64,000 nt of DNA, from NCBI RefSeq assembly GCF_003265305.2, contig NZ_CP033459.1, positions 2,604,001-2,668,000 of the forward strand, in the 5' to 3' direction. The notes below the pieces were generated by a model. The model was not told the DNA's origin, ran no database searches, and saw only the letters and a program-made list of their open reading frames with translations. This stretch comes from Pseudoprevotella muciniphila (GTDB taxonomy: Bacteria > Bacteroidota > Bacteroidia > Bacteroidales > Bacteroidaceae). How positions within the stretch are numbered: the first letter of the stretch is position 1; each line of letters opens with the position of its first letter. This document shows, one piece after another, positions 36,765 to 47,278 of the stretch. The translations under genes and the position numbers were made by a program.

Positions 36765-36838
36765 GGGGGATTAGCTCAGCTGGCTAGAGCACCTGCTTTG
36801 CAAGCAGGGGGTCATCGGTTCGAATCCGATATTCTCCA
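36765..36838 (+). tRNA. tRNA-Ala (TGC)
   Basis: The acceptor GGGGGAT pairs with ATTCTCC, with two G-T pairs. The anticodon loop TTTGCAA holds TGC, and the T loop is TTCGAAT. It follows tRNA-Ile by 30 bp in the rRNA spacer. CCA is not encoded. Confidence 0.97.
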
Positions 36839-37025
36839 CACCCGGACTTAAATCCACTTTATTGATAGTGGTAGTCCGAAGCGATCCATGACATGTTGTA
36901 CAAACCGTAAACAATCGTAAGAAAACAATTTCATTAAGGTGATCTGAAAAGAAGTACAGCTTTTAGTATATGCGTCTTGCGTTTTACGGAATGTTTTTTT
37001 TCATTTCCGTATGATGTGATATAGA

Positions 37026-39918
<2,893 letters not shown>

Positions 39919-40018
39919 TTATTATGGCGCAGATACTAAGCGCTGTATGATACATGAAGATTGGTCTGAGAATTGTTTTTTATCAGATTGTTTTCGGTTT
40001 TGACATGTCACTGTTATT

Positions 40019-40129
40019 TACGGTGGTTATAGCGCCGGGGTTCCACCTCTTCCCATTCCGAACAGAGCAGTTAAGCCCGGTCGCGCCGATGATACTGCAT
40101 AACTGCGGGAAAGTAGGTCGCCGCCATTT
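40019..40129 (+). rRNA. rrf: 5S ribosomal RNA
   Basis: The sequence runs from ACGGTGGTTATAGCGCC through CCGAACAGAGCAGTTAAG to GGTCGCCGCCAT, with the terminal helix formed by ACGGTGG and CCGCCAT. It is the last gene of the operon, about 100 bp after 23S. Confidence 0.95.
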
Positions 40130-40135
40130 TATTCT

Positions 40136-40161
40136 GGTCCGCCAAGTGCGGACCTTTTTTT
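40136..40161 (+). terminator. rRNA operon terminator
   Basis: The perfect stem GGTCCGC/GCGGACC (40136-40142 and 40148-40154) with loop CAAGT is followed by TTTTTTT. Confidence 0.93.
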
Positions 40162-40203
40162 GTGCCTATATGTTACAGGGTAGAACTTAGCGGGCACACA
40201 AGA

Positions 40204-40250
40204 AACGGCAAGCAAAGCGCGATGCAATGCTTGCCGTTGTTTTAGTTTTT
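40204..40250. terminator. Second terminator between the rRNA operon and glyA
   Basis: An 11-bp stem AACGGCAAGCA/TGCTTGCCGTT (40204-40214 and 40228-40238) is followed on the plus strand by GTTTTAGTTTTTT. On the minus strand it could also end glyA, which stops 13 bp away, although the T-run there is weaker. Confidence 0.8.
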
Positions 40251-40262
40251 TCAGTGGGTGTG

Positions 40263-41537
40263 TTACATCTTGAAGAGAGGGTATGCAGACATCATTTCGT
40301 TAACTTCTGTACGTACGCCTGCAATGACGTTCTCGTCTTCAGGTGAGTTGAGCACTCTCTCGATGAGTTCTGCAATGACAACCATCATGTCTGTGTCAGC
40401 ACCGCGAGTGGTGATGGCAGGTGTGCCAAGACGTATTCCACTTGTTTGGAATGCTGATCGGGTGTCGTAGGGTACCATGTTCTTATTTACGGTGATATCT
40501 GCTGCCACAAGTGCGTTTTCTGCCACTTTACCTGTCAGATCCGGGTACTTTGAACGCAAATCAACAAGCATGCTATGATTGTCTGTACCACCGCTCACTA
40601 TGCCGAAACCTCGTTTTACCATTTCTTCTGCAAGTCTTGCAGCATTCTGTTTCACACGGGTGGCGTATGCCTTGAATTCAGGTTGTAAGGCTTCACCAAA
40701 GGCAACTGCTTTTGCGGCTATTACATGCTCTAAAGGACCACCTTGGATACCAGGGAACACTGCACTGTTTAACAGCGAACTCATCATGCGAATTTCGCCT
40801 TTCTTTGTCTTCTTTCCCCAAGGATTTTCAAAGTCTTTACCCATGAGGATGATGCCGCCACGCGGACCACGAAGTGTCTTGTGAGTGGTAGAGGTAACGA
40901 TATGTGCATATTTTACAGGGTTATCGAGAAGTCCTGCTGCAATGAGACCGGCTGGATGTGCCATGTCAACCATGAAGATGGCGCCAACCTTATCTGCAAT
41001 TGCACGCATACGCGCATAGTCCCATTCGCGGCTATATGCTGATCCTCCGCCGATGATGAGTTTAGGCTTGTGTTCCAATGCAAGTTTCTCCATTTCATCG
41101 TAGTTCACGCGATCTGTCTCCTTGTCGAGGTTATAGCCTATGGGATGGTAAAGGATACCGGATGTGTTAACTGCAGAACCATGGCTCAAGTGGCCACCAT
41201 GGTCGAGATTAAGTCCCATGAATGTGTCGCCAGGATTAAGGCATGCGAGGAATACGGCTGCATTTGCCTGTGCACCGGAGTGCGGCTGTACATTTGCATA
41301 TTCTGCACCGAAAAGTTTCTTGATGCGCTCAATGGCGATGGTCTCAGTCAGGTCAACGACACCGCAACCTCCGTAATAACGATGGCCAGGGTAACCTTCA
41401 GCATATTTGTTGGTCAACCATGAACCCATGGCACGCATAACATCATCGCTCACGAAATTCTCAGAAGCAATGAGTTCCATACCGCGAAGCTGGCGCTGAT
41501 GCTCGGCTTCAATTAGATCAAATATTTCTTTATCCAT
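40263..41537 (-). CDS. glyA: Serine hydroxymethyltransferase
   Basis: The 424-residue enzyme interconverts serine and glycine and makes 5,10-methylene-tetrahydrofolate. The PLP-binding Lys is in [15 protein letters not shown] (about 225-239), and the folate/substrate regions ELIASENF (22-29), [12 protein letters not shown] and VDMAHPAG are all present. Length and motifs are normal. It is on the minus strand, converging on the rRNA operon, and its upstream neighbour (a flavin reductase, 50 bp) is on the same strand. Confidence 0.98.
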   Translation of the reverse strand: MDKEIFDLIEAEHQRQLRGMELIASENFVSDDVMRAMGSWLTNKYAEGYPGHRYYGGCGVVDLTETIAIERIKKLFGAEYANVQPHSGAQANAAVFLACLNPGDTFMGLNLDHGGHLSHGSAVNTSGILYHPIGYNLDKETDRVNYDEMEKLALEHKPKLIIGGGSAYSREWDYARMRAIADKVGAIFMVDMAHPAGLIAAGLLDNPVKYAHIVTSTTHKTLRGPRGGIILMGKDFENPWGKKTKKGEIRMMSSLLNSAVFPGIQGGPLEHVIAAKAVAFGEALQPEFKAYATRVKQNAARLAEEMVKRGFGIVSGGTDNHSMLVDLRSKYPDLTGKVAENALVAADITVNKNMVPYDTRSAFQTSGIRLGTPAITTRGADTDMMVVIAELIERVLNSPEDENVIAGVRTEVNEMMSAYPLFKM

Positions 41538-41587
41538 AAATTATGTGTATTATTGTTAATTGTCTGAATTATATGATATAAATAATC

Positions 41588-42154
41588 TTACACTTCTTTC
41601 TTTACGCTCCAGCCAAACTTACCTATAAAATCTCCCAATTTGTAATATCCGCCATGAAGATATACCAAAGGATTAGACTTTTCAAGATGCCATTTTCCGC
41701 TCTCCTTGTCCATGTATTTTTCGTCAGCAAGTACGTTTAGAACTTCTGCGATGAACATGTCGTGTGTGCCAAGTGATATGATTTCGCGCACACGGCATTC
41801 AATGCTCAGTGGCGATTCTTCAACGATGGGGCAGGGTAACATAGTGGCTTTTCCCGGAGTAAGGCCCATTTCTTCAAATTTGTGATAGTCTTTCCCGGAA
41901 CGCACACCGCACCAATCCGTTGCGAATGCCATCTCCTCTGTCGTCAGGTTGATAACGAAAGCCATATCGCGTTTTATGATGTCGTATGAATGGCGCTCGG
42001 GGCGTACGGAAATGTAGCACATAGCAGGGTCTGTGCACAAAGTTCCGCACCAGGAAATGGTCAGCAGGTTATATTCCTCAGGCTTGCTGCCGCAAGAAAC
42101 AAGTACCGCCGGCAGTGGATAAATCATTGTTCCTGGTTTCCAGTTAAGTTTCAT
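41588..42154 (-). CDS. Flavin reductase-domain protein
   Basis: The 188-residue protein has the split-barrel FMN-binding fold: an N-terminal PLPAVLVSCG, NLLTISWCGTLC, PAMCYISVRPERHSYDII and later GTHDMFIAEVLNV. It binds FMN and may act as a NAD(P)H:flavin reductase or as a bound-flavin protein. It lies 10 bp downstream of pyrI and is therefore likely read with pyrBI, although a role in pyrimidine synthesis is not evident. Confidence 0.88.
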   Translation of the reverse strand: MKLNWKPGTMIYPLPAVLVSCGSKPEEYNLLTISWCGTLCTDPAMCYISVRPERHSYDIIKRDMAFVINLTTEEMAFATDWCGVRSGKDYHKFEEMGLTPGKATMLPCPIVEESPLSIECRVREIISLGTHDMFIAEVLNVLADEKYMDKESGKWHLEKSNPLVYLHGGYYKLGDFIGKFGWSVKKEV

Positions 42155-42164
42155 AATACGTAGT

Positions 42165-42614
42165 CTAAACCAGTTTTACTTCGTCAAGATCCAGTTCCCA
42201 CTCGCAATAGTGGCACTTGACAGAATGCTTATTGTCGCTTACGTGGAAAATAGTGTCCATGGGTTCGTTGTTCGTGATGCACTTGGGATTGGCGCATTTT
42301 ACGATGCCGCGTAATTCCTTGGGGAGTTTCACAGGCTTCTTTTCCACTACTTCATAGTCCTTAATGATGCAGAGCGACACGTTTGGCGCTACGACACTCA
42401 ACTGATTGAGTTCGGCGTCGGTAAAGAATTTGTCGGCTACTTTGATAATACTCTTGCTGCCCATCTTTTTGCTCTGAAGGTTGCAACCTATCATAATGGA
42501 GGAGGAAACCGACTTCAGGTTAAGCAAATTGATGACTTCGAATAATTTAGAAGAGGGAATATGGTCGATAACTGTGCCGTTCTTGATGGCAGCGACTAAT
42601 AGTTCTTTATTCAT
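42165..42614 (-). CDS. pyrI: Aspartate carbamoyltransferase regulatory chain
   Basis: The 149-residue protein has the nucleotide-binding N-terminal domain ([18 protein letters not shown]) and the C-terminal zinc domain with four cysteines in CANPKC and CHYCEW. It binds CTP or ATP and transmits allosteric control to PyrB. It is 17 bp downstream of pyrB in the same direction; the two form the ATCase holoenzyme. Confidence 0.96.
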   Translation of the reverse strand: MNKELLVAAIKNGTVIDHIPSSKLFEVINLLNLKSVSSSIMIGCNLQSKKMGSKSIIKVADKFFTDAELNQLSVVAPNVSLCIIKDYEVVEKKPVKLPKELRGIVKCANPKCITNNEPMDTIFHVSDNKHSVKCHYCEWELDLDEVKLV

Positions 42615-42631
42615 GTTTGTCAGATTATATT

Positions 42632-43579
42632 CTATTGCTTTCTACCATCATTTTGTACATCTTCGAGTGTCAGGCCAAGGCAATCGCTGATGATTGCTTC
42701 GCGCATGTACAACCCATTCTGTGCTTGTTCAAAATAGTAAGCATGTGGATTGGCATCAACGTCGTAGGCTATTTCGTTTACGCGGGGCAGCGGATGGAGA
42801 ATCTTCATGTTCTCACGGCATTTGCCAAGCATAGAGGCCTTGAGTATGTACACATCCTTCACGCGCTCATACACTTGAAGGTCGGTGAAACGCTCACGCT
42901 GAACCCGTGTCATGTACAGAATGTCTGCCTCGCTGATAATGTCCTCGTTGAAGTCCTCGTATTCTTCGTAATGTATCCCGTGTTTGTCAAGATACAATTT
43001 GTATTCTTCGGGCATCGCCAGTTCTTTGGGTGCAATGAAGTGGAACGTGGGATTGAAATGGCGCATCGCCATAATCAACGAATGTACCGTTCTACCGTAT
43101 TTCAGGTCGCCGACGAGATATATGTTCAGGTTTTCCAGCGTGCCCTGTGTCTTATAGATGCTATAGAGGTCGAGCATTGTTTGCGAAGGATGCTGATGCG
43201 CTCCATCGCCGGCATTGACAATGGGCACAGATGAAATCTCACTGGCATAGAGCGAAGCACCCTCCAAGTGGTGGCGCATCACGATGACATCGGCATAATT
43301 GCTTACCATCTTTATGGTATCATTGAGCGTCTCTCCTTTTATAGAACTGGTTACTTTCGGATCGGTAAATCCGATGACACGTGCGCCCAAACGATTGGCG
43401 GCAGTCTCGAAAGAGAGGCGTGTGCGTGTGGAAGGCTCGAAAAAGAGCGTTGCAACCACTTTGTCATCGAGCAATTTACGGTTTGGAATGGCTTCGAACT
43501 CGCTTGCCATCGTAATGAGATACATAATCTGCTCTTTCGTGATGTCAGCAATGCTTACGAAACTTTTCTTTTTTGCCAT
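42632..43579 (-). CDS. pyrB: Aspartate carbamoyltransferase catalytic chain
   Basis: The 315-residue enzyme makes N-carbamoyl-aspartate, the first committed step of pyrimidine synthesis. The carbamoyl-phosphate motif [12 protein letters not shown] (48-59), the [12 protein letters not shown] region and HPLPRVNEI are all present. It is the first gene of a pyrB-pyrI-flavin reductase unit. No leader peptide or UMP-type attenuator was seen in the 97 bp upstream. Confidence 0.97.
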   Translation of the reverse strand: MAKKKSFVSIADITKEQIMYLITMASEFEAIPNRKLLDDKVVATLFFEPSTRTRLSFETAANRLGARVIGFTDPKVTSSIKGETLNDTIKMVSNYADVIVMRHHLEGASLYASEISSVPIVNAGDGAHQHPSQTMLDLYSIYKTQGTLENLNIYLVGDLKYGRTVHSLIMAMRHFNPTFHFIAPKELAMPEEYKLYLDKHGIHYEEYEDFNEDIISEADILYMTRVQRERFTDLQVYERVKDVYILKASMLGKCRENMKILHPLPRVNEIAYDVDANPHAYYFEQAQNGLYMREAIISDCLGLTLEDVQNDGRKQ

Positions 43580-43676
43580 ACTTGTAAAATGAAGGTGTTT
43601 GATGCTTCCGCTGCGAAGTTATAAAATATTAGTGGTTTGCGAGAACTGTTATGAAGATTTTGTGAAAAAGTTTTTG

Positions 43677-44231
43677 TCAACTGAACCGGTTTATGATGTC
43701 CCAAATGTCCTTTTTCAGGAATGACAGGTCAGATGTCGTTATGGCGCGCAGTCCTGTGGCAGAAAGCGTTGGGATGTCGTCGGGCACGATGTTGCCGTAA
43801 ACCGACAACGGAAGCATTACGTCTGCTTCATAAAGCCTGATGATGAGATTGCGTAATTCTTCTGTGTTGAATTTTTCCCGAGGGCCTATGTCGATATAAT
43901 CAACACTTTCCTTTTTTGCCCGACAAATTTCCTCTGATGTGCTCAGTGTGGCACCGATGAGATACTGTTCACCAATCGCTCTGCGTGTTTTTGCTACCGA
44001 TGCCCCATTGTTGAAGTGAACGCCATCTGCACCTATTTCCCTGGCCAATTCCGGGCTGTCGTCGATGATGAAAGTGGCATCGTTCTTGCGGCAGATTTTC
44101 AGCATCTCTTCCGCAAGGGGGCGTAAGTCGTTGTCCGGAATGCCTGCTGTGTTTAGTCGTATCCACTTACAACCGTTCTTCAGCGCTTGCTTGGCATCTG
44201 AAAGATTATTGGTCCTAAATTGTATGTTCAT
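43677..44231 (-). CDS. Thiamine-phosphate synthase-family (TENI) protein
   Basis: The 184-residue protein has a TIM-barrel TMP-synthase pattern: FIIDDSPELAREIGADGVHF (usual form IDDN and GVHLG), DYIDIGPREKFNTE at the phosphate-binding region, and a final GLRAITTSDLS. ThiE joins the thiazole and pyrimidine halves of thiamine. Several positions differ from canonical ThiE, and no thi genes surround it, so it may be a divergent ThiE or a TenI-like protein. The start at 44231 (MNIQFRTN) fits; an earlier in-frame ATG at 44297 lies in poorly matching sequence. Confidence 0.8.
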   Translation of the reverse strand: MNIQFRTNNLSDAKQALKNGCKWIRLNTAGIPDNDLRPLAEEMLKICRKNDATFIIDDSPELAREIGADGVHFNNGASVAKTRRAIGEQYLIGATLSTSEEICRAKKESVDYIDIGPREKFNTEELRNLIIRLYEADVMLPLSVYGNIVPDDIPTLSATGLRAITTSDLSFLKKDIWDIINRFS

Positions 44232-44294
44232 GTCTTTACTGTTAACTGACGCAAAAATACGGAAAACTCTGCAATAGTGAGGCTGATAAGGGTA

Positions 44295-44329
44295 CAAAAA
44301 ATGAGGCTCGAATCAATGCCCGAACCTCA
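44295..44329 (-). terminator. Intrinsic terminator of the secG operon
   Basis: On the minus strand the stem TGAGGTTCG/CGAGCCTCA (one T-G pair) with a 10-nt loop is followed by TTTTTTG. It lies 23 bp after the secG stop. Confidence 0.88.
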
Positions 44330-44351
44330 AAAGTCGTTTCTTTTGTCCTTT

Positions 44352-44720
44352 TTATTTTTTTTGAGCAGTATTGCCTTGTTGCTGCTGTTGCTGTGCGGCA
44401 CCTTGCTGCTGTGCGGCGTTCTGACCTGCCGCTTGTTGCTGTCCGGGGAGGGGAGCCTGAGTGGGTGTGGTTACGCTGCCGATACGGCTACTGCTTTCGC
44501 GCGGAACAACGTATGTTGTTGCTACGCTGAGCACCACGAGGAGCCCTGCAAGTGTCCATGTGGCTTTCTCCACAACGTCGGTTGTCTTCTTTACACCAAG
44601 CAGATTGTTGCCTGAAGCATAGTCGGAAGCCAAACCGCCTCCCTTTGATTCTTGAATGAGTACAACGAAAATTAAAAGTACGGCAACGATTACTGCCAAA
44701 ACTACAATTACTGAGTACAT
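44352..44720 (-). CDS. secG: Preprotein translocase subunit SecG
   Basis: The 122-residue protein has two transmembrane helices (residues 3-22 and about 52-68) separated by the conserved loop QESKGGGLASDYASGNN, as in SecG of the SecYEG translocon. The C-terminal 35 residues are a Gln/Ala-rich tail (QQQAAGQNAAQQQGAAQQ), longer than in E. coli and low in complexity. It is the last gene of the sigma-54-type regulator/lptE/TPR/secG unit; the upstream TPR-like gene ends 4 bp away. Confidence 0.94.
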   Translation of the reverse strand: MYSVIVVLAVIVAVLLIFVVLIQESKGGGLASDYASGNNLLGVKKTTDVVEKATWTLAGLLVVLSVATTYVVPRESSSRIGSVTTPTQAPLPGQQQAAGQNAAQQQGAAQQQQQQGNTAQKK

Positions 44721-44724
44721 TTTT

Positions 44725-45546
44725 TTATGTATTTTTTTTACTATTTATTATCAATTTTTCTAAAAATCGGATTTGGTCTGCAAAGTAACTATTTTTTTTC
44801 GGATAATTCAAACTTAAAGTGCGGATAATTTCAAGTGCTTTCTCGTATTTTCCTTGTTTGATGTATATTTTTGCCAAAGTTTCTGTGAAATAACTGTCGT
44901 CCGTCTCCTGAAGGATGCTTTCTGTTGCAGTTTTTTTCTTTGAGTCCTTTGTTTCCTTGTGTGCGTTCTTTTCAGCCTTTTCCTTCTTAGTGTTATCAGT
45001 ACCTTCCTGAGTAGGCTGTTCCTTTTCTTCAGGTTTAATTTTGATGCCGCCGCTTTCTATAAAGTCGTTCAGGAGTCTGTCGCCGCGACTCTGCTCTTTC
45101 TTTGACTTCTGACTCTTGTTTTCCGGACCTTTCTGTCTGTTGAGGAACTCAATGTAATTCGTGGTAGCATCAGCTGCTGTAGGCTTGTGGTCGATGCTGC
45201 CGCCCCCTTCAGCCTTTTCCGTCTCTTTGATGAATTTGTCTATGATGCTGTCTGTGCTGTCTTTACCCTTTGTAGATTTTTCTGTTTTGCCCGTTTGTTC
45301 ATTCTCTGTTTTAATGTCGTAGTTGCTCGCCTCTACAAGGTCGAATAGCACCCGCCTGTCGGGCAGGAAAAGTGCCGACTTGTGCAGTTCTTCGCTGAAG
45401 GTGGCGTCGTGGAGCAAGAACAGGTTTTTGAGGAAGAGCAGGCGTGCCGGCTGATGGTACGGGTGTTTAGCCAACAATGTGCGCAACTCGAAAAGTGTTT
45501 GCTTGTCGAGTTTCTCCGGTCTGTTGATGTATTCCGAAATTCTCAA
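44725..45546 (-). CDS. TPR-like protein of the lptE-secG operon
   Basis: The 273-residue protein has no signal peptide. Residues 1-80 contain a helix pattern (LFELRTLLAKHPYHQPARLLFLKNLFLL), residues 95-205 are a hydrophilic Lys/Glu/Thr-rich region, and the end (about 215-270) has a tetratricopeptide-like pair (YFTETLAKIYIKQGKYEKALEIIRTLSLNYP). No enzymatic motif is seen. It is 4 bp upstream of secG and 31 bp downstream of lptE, an arrangement I recognise from other Bacteroidales. Its role is unknown; a cytoplasmic adaptor near the envelope machinery is a guess. Confidence 0.8.
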   Translation of the reverse strand: MRISEYINRPEKLDKQTLFELRTLLAKHPYHQPARLLFLKNLFLLHDATFSEELHKSALFLPDRRVLFDLVEASNYDIKTENEQTGKTEKSTKGKDSTDSIIDKFIKETEKAEGGGSIDHKPTAADATTNYIEFLNRQKGPENKSQKSKKEQSRGDRLLNDFIESGGIKIKPEEKEQPTQEGTDNTKKEKAEKNAHKETKDSKKKTATESILQETDDSYFTETLAKIYIKQGKYEKALEIIRTLSLNYPKKNSYFADQIRFLEKLIINSKKNT

Positions 45547-45576
45547 AATGATGTATTGTTGCTTTTATGCTTAATT

Positions 45577-46089
45577 TTACCAATCCGACACGGTAGCATT
45601 GAAAATCTGGTCGGTAAGGTCGTCAATCATCTCGTTCACCAGCGTTTCCTGTACACTCGACAACTGCTGCGTGGAGTTGTACTGCGTCGTAGCCGTAAAC
45701 TGCCGCTCCCACTGCTGATTCTTGGGGAAATTCTCGAAACGGATGTTTACGGTCATCTTCAGTTGTACTTGCGAAGAATAGCCGTCCGATGAAATACCCT
45801 TGTTGTATTGGTCGTAGGCAGTGATTTCACCGGCTATGTGCAGGTCGCCTTTGCGCTTCACGAGTTTCAGTTTAGTCTGATTGGCATATTTGTCCTGCAG
45901 CTTGTTGTTGAACATCGCCTCCATAGGAGCCCAACCGTATGGTGCACGGTTGTTGACCTTGTCTATTTGTATGCTCTTGATGATGTCGTAGTTAATCGAC
46001 GTGCCCGTAAACGTGTAGCTCACGGTGCATGCCGTTGTCAGCAATAGGCAGAAAAGTGCTGTTATGAGTTTGGCTGGGTGCATGTGCAT
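45577..46089 (-). CDS. lptE: LPS-assembly lipoprotein LptE
   Basis: The 170-residue protein has a lipoprotein signal ending LLTTAC (Cys21) and the LptE-family beta-alpha sandwich (SINYDIIKSIQIDKVNNRAPYG... LQDKYANQTKLKLVKRKGDLHIAGEI). LptE plugs the LptD barrel and helps insert lipopolysaccharide into the outer membrane. It lies 22 bp after the sigma-54-type AAA gene. Family membership rests on fold pattern and operon context. Confidence 0.88.
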   Translation of the reverse strand: MHMHPAKLITALFCLLLTTACTVSYTFTGTSINYDIIKSIQIDKVNNRAPYGWAPMEAMFNNKLQDKYANQTKLKLVKRKGDLHIAGEITAYDQYNKGISSDGYSSQVQLKMTVNIRFENFPKNQQWERQFTATTQYNSTQQLSSVQETLVNEMIDDLTDQIFNATVSDW

Positions 46090-46111
46090 TGAGTGAATAA
46101 TGTATGTGTGT

Positions 46112-47125
46112 CTATTTTTTCTGCTCTGTATCTCTCACTTCTTCCACAATCGCTTCCTGTACATCTTTTGTAGGAGGTAATTCTTTTTTCTTATCAACTT
46201 GAATTCCCGCATTTTTCAGTGCCTCTTTTATTTTGTTGATGTCATCGCTCATTCCTTTGTACATTGTTAAAAGTATTGGAACGATGTTCTTATAGTCAAT
46301 ATTGTCTTCAAGTTGGCGCGGCAAGCTCTTCTTTGTGTTGAATGGTGGGTGCTTTTTCAAAATCTCTGCTGAAATTACGCGCTCTTCTGTAAGAATTGTA
46401 AGCGATTCCGCAAGGTTCTTCAGTTGCCTAATGTTGCCAGGCCAGTTGTAGTTCAGTAGCATTTTTTTTGCGCTCTCCTCAATGCGGATAGGGGGTATCT
46501 CGTGCTTTTGAGCCATGTTGAGGGCAAAGTGGCGGAAAAGGTCGATGATGTCGCCTCCTCGCTCGCGCAAAGGCGGGATGCGGATGGTGATGCCGCTCAA
46601 ACGGTAATACAAGTCCTCTCGGAATTTGCCTCTTTCCACTGCTTCAAGCAAGTTGACATTCGTTGCAGCAACGATGCGTACGTCCGTCTTTTCCACTTTT
46701 GTGGCACCAACAGGAAGATATTCGCCCGTTTCGAGCACACGCAGCAAGCGCGACTGAGTACCCAGCGGCAGCTCGCCAATCTCGTCAAGAAAAAGTGTGC
46801 CGCCGTCTGCTGTGCCGAAATAGCCCTTGCTGTCCTCCAAAGCATCGGTATAAGCGCCTTTCTTATGCCCAAAAAGTTCTGAATCAATCGTCCCTTCAGG
46901 TATCGCACCGCAGTTAATCGCCATCAGCTTCTTCCGGCTCCTTTTACTACTATCATGGATGATATGCGAGAAAATCTCTTTGCCAGAACCATTCTCACCG
47001 ATGACGAGCACAGATAAATCAACTGGCGCAATCTTCAAAGCAATTTTAATGGCATGATTCATGCCATCGCAGTTGCCCACGATTTCGTATTTCTTCTTTA
47101 TCTTATTCAGTTCAGATTCTTTCAT
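46112..47125 (-). CDS. Sigma-54-interacting-type AAA+ protein without receiver or HTH domain
   Basis: The 337-residue protein is a near-bare AAA+ domain of the bacterial enhancer-binding family: Walker A GENGSGKE (43-50), Walker B LFLDE (111-115), sensor and arginine-finger regions (VRIVAATN, FREDLYYRL) and NWPGNIRQL. The sigma-54 contact loop, normally GAFTGA, reads GAYTDA (90-95). There is no N-terminal receiver domain and no Fis-type DNA-binding helix; the C-terminus is a charged tail. It starts the lptE-TPR-secG unit. Whether it can still activate sigma-54 is uncertain. Confidence 0.88.
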   Translation of the reverse strand: MKESELNKIKKKYEIVGNCDGMNHAIKIALKIAPVDLSVLVIGENGSGKEIFSHIIHDSSKRSRKKLMAINCGAIPEGTIDSELFGHKKGAYTDALEDSKGYFGTADGGTLFLDEIGELPLGTQSRLLRVLETGEYLPVGATKVEKTDVRIVAATNVNLLEAVERGKFREDLYYRLSGITIRIPPLRERGGDIIDLFRHFALNMAQKHEIPPIRIEESAKKMLLNYNWPGNIRQLKNLAESLTILTEERVISAEILKKHPPFNTKKSLPRQLEDNIDYKNIVPILLTMYKGMSDDINKIKEALKNAGIQVDKKKELPPTKDVQEAIVEEVRDTEQKK

Positions 47126-47172
47126 TTAGTCGGATTCCAAATGTATATCTTTTTATAAAGATTAACGAACTG

Positions 47173-47204
47173 CAAATTTACAACTTTTTTGTCTTTAACC
47201 CAAA
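47173..47204 (-). promoter_or_regulatory. Bacteroidetes-type promoter of the AAA-lptE-TPR-secG unit
   Basis: On the minus strand TTTG (47204-47201), a 20-bp spacer and TAAATTTG (47180-47173) match the consensus. The predicted start is near 47167, giving a leader of about 40 nt. Confidence 0.7.
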
Positions 47205-47224
47205 TCGCTCAATTGAACAATTAC

Positions 47225-47253
47225 AAAAAGAGCGCAAGCAAATCTGCTTGCGC
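47225..47253 (-). terminator. Intrinsic terminator of the DPP IV gene
   Basis: A 9-bp stem GCGCAAGCA/TGCTTGCGC (47232-47240 and 47245-47253) with a 4-nt loop is followed on the minus strand by TCTTTTTG. Confidence 0.88.
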
Positions 47254-47278
47254 CCACATTATGATTTAACTCCTGTGG

